Below, piece after piece: positions 59,429 through 64,000 of a stretch of 64,000 bases of DNA. The DNA is taken from the NCBI GenBank assembly GCA_965262505.1, contig CBDHFM010000030.1, forward strand, positions 3,968,001-4,032,000. Direction: 5' to 3'. The notes beneath the pieces were generated by a model, which ran no database searches, was not told where the DNA came from, and was given only the letters and a program-made list of their open reading frames with translations. This DNA is from JACPPO01 sp965262505. Lineage in GTDB: Bacteria; Acidobacteriota; Vicinamibacteria; Vicinamibacterales; UBA2999. Made by a program: the position numbers and the translations under genes. Numbering within the stretch: position 1 is the first letter of the stretch; the number at the start of each line of letters is the position of its first letter.

Positions 59429-60832
59429 GTGACGACGACCACCCAGACAGCGCCCTCCCTCGAACGCCGCCTCGGCCCTTTCGACGCCGCCGCCATCATC
59501 GTATCCAACGTCATCGGCGGCGGCATTCTGTTTGCGTCGCCCCAAATTGCCGCCTCAGTGCCCAGCGCGCTGTTGTTTCTGTCGACGTGGGCGGTGGGCG
59601 GCCTGCTGGCGTTTGCGGGCGCGATGGCCTACGCGGAGCTTGCGGCGCTGCGGCCCCGTGCCGGGGGTGAGTACGTGTACCTGCGCGCCGCGTTTGGTCC
59701 CTTTGCCGCGTTCCTGACCGGCTGGACGTCCTTCATCGCCGGCTTTTCGGGTGCCATTGCCACCAGCGCGGTCTTTTTGGCGCTCTATCTGGGGCGTTTC
59801 ATCCCCGCGGCTGCCGACACGACGCCGTTCTTGTCGCTGCCGGTCGTCCCCGGCTCGCTGGTGCTGAGTTTTTCTCCACAGAGCATGGTGGCCATAGCCG
59901 CGATCTTCGGCATGGCCTGGATTCATCTGCGCGGTGTCGGGCCCGGGCGTGTCGTGAGCAACATTCTCGCAGTGTTGAAGGTGACAGCGTTCGTCCTCTT
60001 CATTGCCATCGGTTTTTCGTTCGGCCAGGGCGAGATGACCAACCTCGTGCAGACGGCGCCGGTCGCGCCCGGGAACTGGCTGCTGGCGCTGATCCCCGTG
60101 ATGTTCGCGTACTCCGGGTGGAACGCGGCGTCGTACGTTGCCGAGGAGGTGCGGAACCCGGGCCGCAATGTGCCGCTGGCGCTGGCCGTCGGCACGGGCG
60201 CGGTCATCGCGATCTATCTTCTGCTGAACGCCCTGTACCTTTACGTGCTGCCGGCGAATGAGCTTGCCGCGGTCAACGGCTCGGTGCTCGACGTGATCGC
60301 GGACCGGCTGTTGGGCAGCGCCGCGGGCGACACGATGGGAATCGTGTCGGTCGTCAGTCTCCTGGCGAGCATCAGTGCGATGACGTTTGCGGGACCGCGC
60401 GTGTACTTCGCGATGGCGCGAGACGGTCTCTTCTTTCGCAGCGCCGCCACGATTCACCAGCAGTATCGAACGCCGGCGGTCGCGATCGTTGCGCAGGCGG
60501 CGTGGAGTTCGGTGCTGGTCCTGACGGCGCAGGCGCAGACTCTGCTGACCTACACAGGTTTTGCGATCATTCTGTTCTCGGGGGTGGCGGTGGTTGCGCT
60601 GTTCGTGCTTCGGGCGCGGCAGCCTGATGCCGAGCGTCCGTTCCGCGCGTGGGGTTACCCGATCGCGCCGGGCGTCTATGTCGTGGCGAGCGCGTTGATC
60701 CTGGCCAACGGCCTGTTCACCGCGCCGGGTCCCACCGGCGCCGGAGCCCTGGTTATCCTCGGAGGCGTTCCGCTCTACCTGCTGTTTCGACGCGGGGCCA
60801 GGGTCGCCGGCGCCGATCCCGGCGACACGTAA
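59429..60832 (+). CDS. APC-family amino acid permease
   Basis: The 467-residue inner-membrane protein has about 12 transmembrane helices. The first helix motif FDAAAIIVSNVIGGGILFASP carries the unwound GGG segment of amino acid/polyamine/cation transporters; GGEYVYLRAAFGPFAAFLTGW is the second signature, and YSGWNAASYVAEEVRNPGRN the conserved helix 6 region. It resembles LAT/serine-threonine exchanger-type members. The substrate is not determined. The start is a GTG at 59429. Confidence 0.9.
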   Translation: MTTTTQTAPSLERRLGPFDAAAIIVSNVIGGGILFASPQIAASVPSALLFLSTWAVGGLLAFAGAMAYAELAALRPRAGGEYVYLRAAFGPFAAFLTGWTSFIAGFSGAIATSAVFLALYLGRFIPAAADTTPFLSLPVVPGSLVLSFSPQSMVAIAAIFGMAWIHLRGVGPGRVVSNILAVLKVTAFVLFIAIGFSFGQGEMTNLVQTAPVAPGNWLLALIPVMFAYSGWNAASYVAEEVRNPGRNVPLALAVGTGAVIAIYLLLNALYLYVLPANELAAVNGSVLDVIADRLLGSAAGDTMGIVSVVSLLASISAMTFAGPRVYFAMARDGLFFRSAATIHQQYRTPAVAIVAQAAWSSVLVLTAQAQTLLTYTGFAIILFSGVAVVALFVLRARQPDAERPFRAWGYPIAPGVYVVASALILANGLFTAPGPTGAGALVILGGVPLYLLFRRGARVAGADPGDT

Positions 60833-60866
60833 TGTTCTGGCCGAAGCTCACCCAAGGCATACTGGC

Positions 60867-61397
60867 ATGGTGATTCATGCGACGACTATCCTGGCCGTGC
60901 GCCACCAGGATCGGACCTGCATGGCGGGCGACGGTCAGGTGACCTTCGGAACCACGGTGTTCAAGCACGGGGCGCGGAAGATCCGCCGGCTGTACAACGA
61001 GTCCATCCTCGCCGGCTTCGCCGGGTCAGCGGCGGATTCCTTCGCGTTGTTCTCGCGGTTCGAGTCGAAGCTCGAACAGTATCGGGGCAATCTCGAACGT
61101 GCCGCCGTGGAACTGGCACGCGACTGGCGCACCGATCGTCTGCTGCGCCGGCTCGAGGCGATGATGATCGTCGCCGACCGCAAGTCCACGTTTCTCCTGT
61201 CCGGGACCGGTGATCTGATCGAGCCCGATGACGGCATCGTGGCCGTCGGGTCCGGCGGGCCGTACGCCATGGCCGCGGCGCGGGCACTGTCCCGTCACAG
61301 CCAGCTGAACGCGCGGCAGATTGCCGAAGAGGCCATGTCCATCGCCGCCGACGTCTGCATCTACACGAACTCGCATGTGACGATCGAAGAGCTCTGA
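60867..61397 (+). CDS. hslV: ATP-dependent protease, proteolytic subunit
   Basis: HslV (176 aa) is the threonine peptidase of the HslUV protease. After removal of five residues the active Thr (MVIHATTILAVRH) becomes the N-terminus. GDGQVTFG, RKIRRLYNESILAGFAGSAAD and AVGSGGPYAMAAARAL are all conserved. It is followed by hslU after 7 bp. In many genomes it directly follows xerC; here 11.5 kb of other genes lies between them. Confidence 0.97.
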   Translation: MVIHATTILAVRHQDRTCMAGDGQVTFGTTVFKHGARKIRRLYNESILAGFAGSAADSFALFSRFESKLEQYRGNLERAAVELARDWRTDRLLRRLEAMMIVADRKSTFLLSGTGDLIEPDDGIVAVGSGGPYAMAAARALSRHSQLNARQIAEEAMSIAADVCIYTNSHVTIEEL

Positions 61398-61404
61398 CGA
61401 ACCC

Positions 61405-62796
61405 ATGGCAATTTTTCTTCCCGAACGCAGTGCCACCGCGGTCCGTTCGCTGACGCCCCGCGAAGTGGTCCTCGAACTGGACAAGTACGTCATCGGCCAG
61501 GCGAAGGCCAAGCGGGCCGTGGCCATCGCGCTACGAAACCGTGTCCGGCGCCAGCGGCTCCCGCAGGAGATGGGCGACGAGGTCACGCCCAAGAACATCC
61601 TGATGATTGGGCCGACGGGCGTCGGCAAGACCGAGATCGCGCGCCGGCTCGCGCGACTCGCCCAGTCGCCCTTTATCAAGGTCGAGGCGTCCAAGTTCAC
61701 CGAAGTCGGCTACGTCGGCCGAGACGTGGAGTCGATGATCCGCGATCTCGTGGAGCTGTCGGTCGACATGGTGCGCGCCGAGAAGGCCGAGGAAGTGCAG
61801 GACAGGGCCCGGGAGGCGGGCGAGGAGCGCCTCCTCGATTTACTGCTTCCACCCACGCGGTCCCCGGCGGCGGGTGAGGACCCCGCGGCCCTGCGTGAGC
61901 AGGCGAGTCGCACGCGTGCACGCATCCGCGAGCAGGTCCGCGACGGCCGTCTCGACGACAGAGTTGTCGAACTCGACGTGCGCGACACCGGGATGCCGCC
62001 GTTCGAGGTGATCGCCGGCACCTCCGTCGAGGAGATCGGCGCCAACCTGAAGGACATGATGGGCAACATGTTTCAGGGCCGCGCGAGAACCCGGCGGCTG
62101 AACGTGCCGGACGCGCTCGAGCATCTGGTGGCGGAGGAGCAGGCCAAGCTTGTGGACATGGAGTCGGTGAGCCGGGATGCGTTGCGGCGCGTCGAACAGG
62201 CCGGCATCATTTTCATCGACGAGATCGACAAGATTGCCAGCCGCGACGCGTCGGGCGGCTCGGGCCACGGCCCGGACATCAGCCGGGAAGGCGTCCAGCG
62301 CGACATCCTCCCGATTGTCGAGGGTACGAGCGTCAATACCAAGCACGGCATGGTGAGAACGGACCACATCCTGTTCGTCGCGGCAGGGGCGTTTCACGTG
62401 TCGAAGCCCTCGGACCTGATTCCCGAGCTGCAGGGCCGGTTTCCGATCCGGGTGGAACTCGAGCCGCTCACCCGTGACGATTTCGTGCAGATTCTCACGC
62501 AGCCGAAGAACGCGCTCGTCAAGCAGTACATCGCGCTCATCGGCACCGAGGACGTCGCACTGTCATTCACGCCTGGAGCGGTCGAGCGCATCGCCGACTT
62601 CGCGGCGCGCGTCAACGAGATTACCGAGAATATTGGCGCCCGGCGCCTCCATACGGTGATGGAGCGGCTGCTCGACGAGCTGTCGTTCGAGGCGTCCGAG
62701 ATCGGTCGCCAGTCGGTCACCATCGACGAGGCCTACGTCGAGCGCATGCTCGCCGACATCGTCAAGAACGAGGATCTCTCACGCTACATCCTGTAG
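61405..62796 (+). CDS. hslU: ATP-dependent protease, ATPase subunit
   Basis: HslU (463 aa) unfolds substrates and feeds them to HslV. Walker A is GPTGVGKT (69-76), the pore loop lies in the KFTEVGYVGRDVES region, Walker B is IIFIDEIDKIA, and the sensor/arginine-finger segment is ELQGRFPIRVELEPL. The C-terminal domain ends NEDLSRYIL, the tail that docks in HslV. The insert domain (AGEERLLDLLLPP and following) is the usual length. All essential parts are intact. Confidence 0.97.
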   Translation: MAIFLPERSATAVRSLTPREVVLELDKYVIGQAKAKRAVAIALRNRVRRQRLPQEMGDEVTPKNILMIGPTGVGKTEIARRLARLAQSPFIKVEASKFTEVGYVGRDVESMIRDLVELSVDMVRAEKAEEVQDRAREAGEERLLDLLLPPTRSPAAGEDPAALREQASRTRARIREQVRDGRLDDRVVELDVRDTGMPPFEVIAGTSVEEIGANLKDMMGNMFQGRARTRRLNVPDALEHLVAEEQAKLVDMESVSRDALRRVEQAGIIFIDEIDKIASRDASGGSGHGPDISREGVQRDILPIVEGTSVNTKHGMVRTDHILFVAAGAFHVSKPSDLIPELQGRFPIRVELEPLTRDDFVQILTQPKNALVKQYIALIGTEDVALSFTPGAVERIADFAARVNEITENIGARRLHTVMERLLDELSFEASEIGRQSVTIDEAYVERMLADIVKNEDLSRYIL

Positions 62797-62887
62797 AATG
62801 CGGGCTACGTCCCGCCGGTCGTTTCAGACAAAGTCGTCGGTCGATATGTTGGTTACTACAGAATAGTACGGGGCGTGGAGTCCCTCT

Positions 62888-64000
62888 ATGCCTGCGAAAT
62901 CTGGAACGACCGTCAGCACCGCCGTGCGCGACGCGCGGCGATTGTCGACGCTTCTCGAGGTGGGTCAGGCGCTCTCGGGCACCCTCAACCTGAAGGCGTC
63001 CATGCAACGGGCGCTCGGCATCCTGGTGCGCCACCACGGCGTGGTACGCGGCATGGTGACGGTGCTGCGCGACGGTGAGCTGCACGTGGAGGCGGCGGAG
63101 GGCTTCGACGATCGCGCCCGGGCGGTGCGCTATCGGGTGGGCGAGGGGATCACGGGCCAGGTCGTCGATAGTGGCAAGCCGATCGTCGTGCCGCGGGTCA
63201 GCCGGGAGCCCGCGCTGCTCAACCGGGCGGCCCGCCGCGGCGAGACCTCACGCCACGAGCTCAGCTTCATCTGCGTGCCCATCGTGCTCCACCGCGCGGC
63301 GGCTGGCGCACTCGCCGTCGACTTGCGCTTCAAGCCGGAGCGCGACTTCGAGAGCAGCGTCAAGTTCTTCGCCATCGTCTCCTCCATGATCGCGCAGGCA
63401 CTGAACATCCAGCGGCAGGTCGAAGACGAGCGGCGGCGGTTGCTCGACGAGAACGCGCATCTCCGGCAGGAGTTGCGCGAGCGGTACGATTTTTCCAACA
63501 TCATCGGCACGAGCGGACCCACCCGGGAGATGTACGAACAGGTCGCTCAGGTCGCGCAGACGAATACGACTGCCCTGATTCGCGGCGAGTCGGGCACCGG
63601 CAAGGAGTTGATCGCCCACGCGATTCACTACAACTCGCTGCGTGCCAAGAAGCCGTTCGTGAAGGTAAGCTGCGCGGCGCTGCCAGACACGCTGATCGAG
63701 TCGGAGCTGTTCGGCTACGAAAAGGGCGCGTTCACGGGCGCCACGAGTCGGAAGAAAGGACGTTTCGAGCTCGCGGAGGGCGGAACGCTGTTCCTCGACG
63801 AGATCGGCGATATCAACTTGAGCACTCAGGTGAAGCTTCTGCGCGTGCTCCAGGAGCGCGAGTTCGAGCGGGTGGGTGGCACCGATACCGTCCGCGTCAA
63901 CGTCCGCATCGTCGCTGCCACGAACAAGTCCATGGAGAAGGCGATCGCCGAAGGGACGTTCCGCGAGGACCTCTACTACCGTCTCAACGTGTTCACGATC
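62888..64000 (+). CDS. NifA-like sigma54 activator with GAF domain (3' end outside window)
   Basis: The visible 371 residues start at ATG 62888. A GAF sensor domain spans about 15-170 (LSTLLEVGQALSGTLNLKAS, YRVGEGITGQVVDSGKPIVV, FICVPIVLHRAAAGALAVDL). The AAA+ domain follows with RGESGTGKELIAHAIHYNS, ESELFGYEKGAFTGATSRKK and LFLDEIGDINLS; the sigma54-contacting GAFTGA loop is intact. The HTH lies beyond the window. It is the NifA/NorR/FhlA type, activated by a small ligand or redox state; no nitrogenase gene is visible, so the name is only structural. Confidence 0.93.
   Translation, partial: MPAKSGTTVSTAVRDARRLSTLLEVGQALSGTLNLKASMQRALGILVRHHGVVRGMVTVLRDGELHVEAAEGFDDRARAVRYRVGEGITGQVVDSGKPIVVPRVSREPALLNRAARRGETSRHELSFICVPIVLHRAAAGALAVDLRFKPERDFESSVKFFAIVSSMIAQALNIQRQVEDERRRLLDENAHLRQELRERYDFSNIIGTSGPTREMYEQVAQVAQTNTTALIRGESGTGKELIAHAIHYNSLRAKKPFVKVSCAALPDTLIESELFGYEKGAFTGATSRKKGRFELAEGGTLFLDEIGDINLSTQVKLLRVLQEREFERVGGTDTVRVNVRIVAATNKSMEKAIAEGTFREDLYYRLNVFTI

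Noticed and set aside
1..64000. CRISPR arrays, rRNA and tRNA genes
   Set aside because: No regularly spaced identical repeats of CRISPR size were found; the 7-bp arrays are degenerate and have no spacers. No rRNA or tRNA signature was recognised.
62888..64000. Nitrogen-fixation regulator NifA
   Set aside because: Only the GAF-AAA+ architecture supports this; no nif gene, cysteine linker or NifA-specific feature is visible in the part present.

Overview
The window is GC-rich DNA with short gaps and many ATGA start/stop overlaps. LpxC shows a lipopolysaccharide-making, Gram-negative-type envelope. The gene set and the gene orders rplU-rpmA-obg-nadD-rsfS and dprA-topA-trmFO-xerC...hslVU would fit an acidobacterium (Vicinamibacteria-like) or a deltaproteobacterial relative. 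That placement is an inference from gene content only; no rRNA gene is present to test it.

Layout. 1-8 kb: a TcuB-like electron-transfer protein, a tetratricopeptide-like protein, a cyclophilin, glycogen branching enzyme and a PfkB kinase. These are followed by an accessory patch with a DUF433/DUF5615 toxin-antitoxin pair, a methyltransferase-like membrane protein and copies of a hairpin-forming repeat. 8-22 kb: a broken DUF4188 gene, an overlapping trio (RsmH-like methyltransferase, GNAT acetyltransferase, GH99-like protein), an SGNH hydrolase, an IS630 element, sulfate activation genes cysD-cysNC whose cysD 5' end was removed by nested insertion sequences, and a hydrolase-glycosyltransferase fusion damaged at its 3' end. 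22-31 kb: NlpC/P60 peptidase, HNH nuclease, IPT/NHL protein, uvrA, lpxC and a frameshifted B12-binding radical SAM gene. 31-33 kb: a tandem of tiny membrane proteins, the first split by an IS256 element. 33-41 kb: STAS protein, lysA-tmk, then on the minus strand rplU-rpmA-obg-nadD-rsfS-comF, an internally deleted insertion sequence upstream of rplU, and a TPR/lipoprotein pair. 41-49 kb: dprA (C-terminus replaced by an IS3 element), topA, trmFO, xerC. 49-64 kb: a two-component system broken twice (ISAzo13-type insertion in the kinase, in-frame TGA in the regulator), an ABC-F ATPase, an HTH-receiver protein, an ECF sigma/anti-sigma pair with secreted proteins, an amino-acid permease, hslVU and the start of a NifA-like activator.

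Two themes stand out. First, seven insertion sequences or remnants and four single-base lesions hit genes in 64 kb; three of the insertions can be undone exactly on paper by collapsing the target duplication. Second, two kinds of small repeat are scattered through the region: a palindromic element of about 145 bp (four copies) and degenerate arrays with a 7-bp period that occur between genes and also inside linker-coding parts of topA, xerC, the ABC-F gene and the anti-sigma gene.
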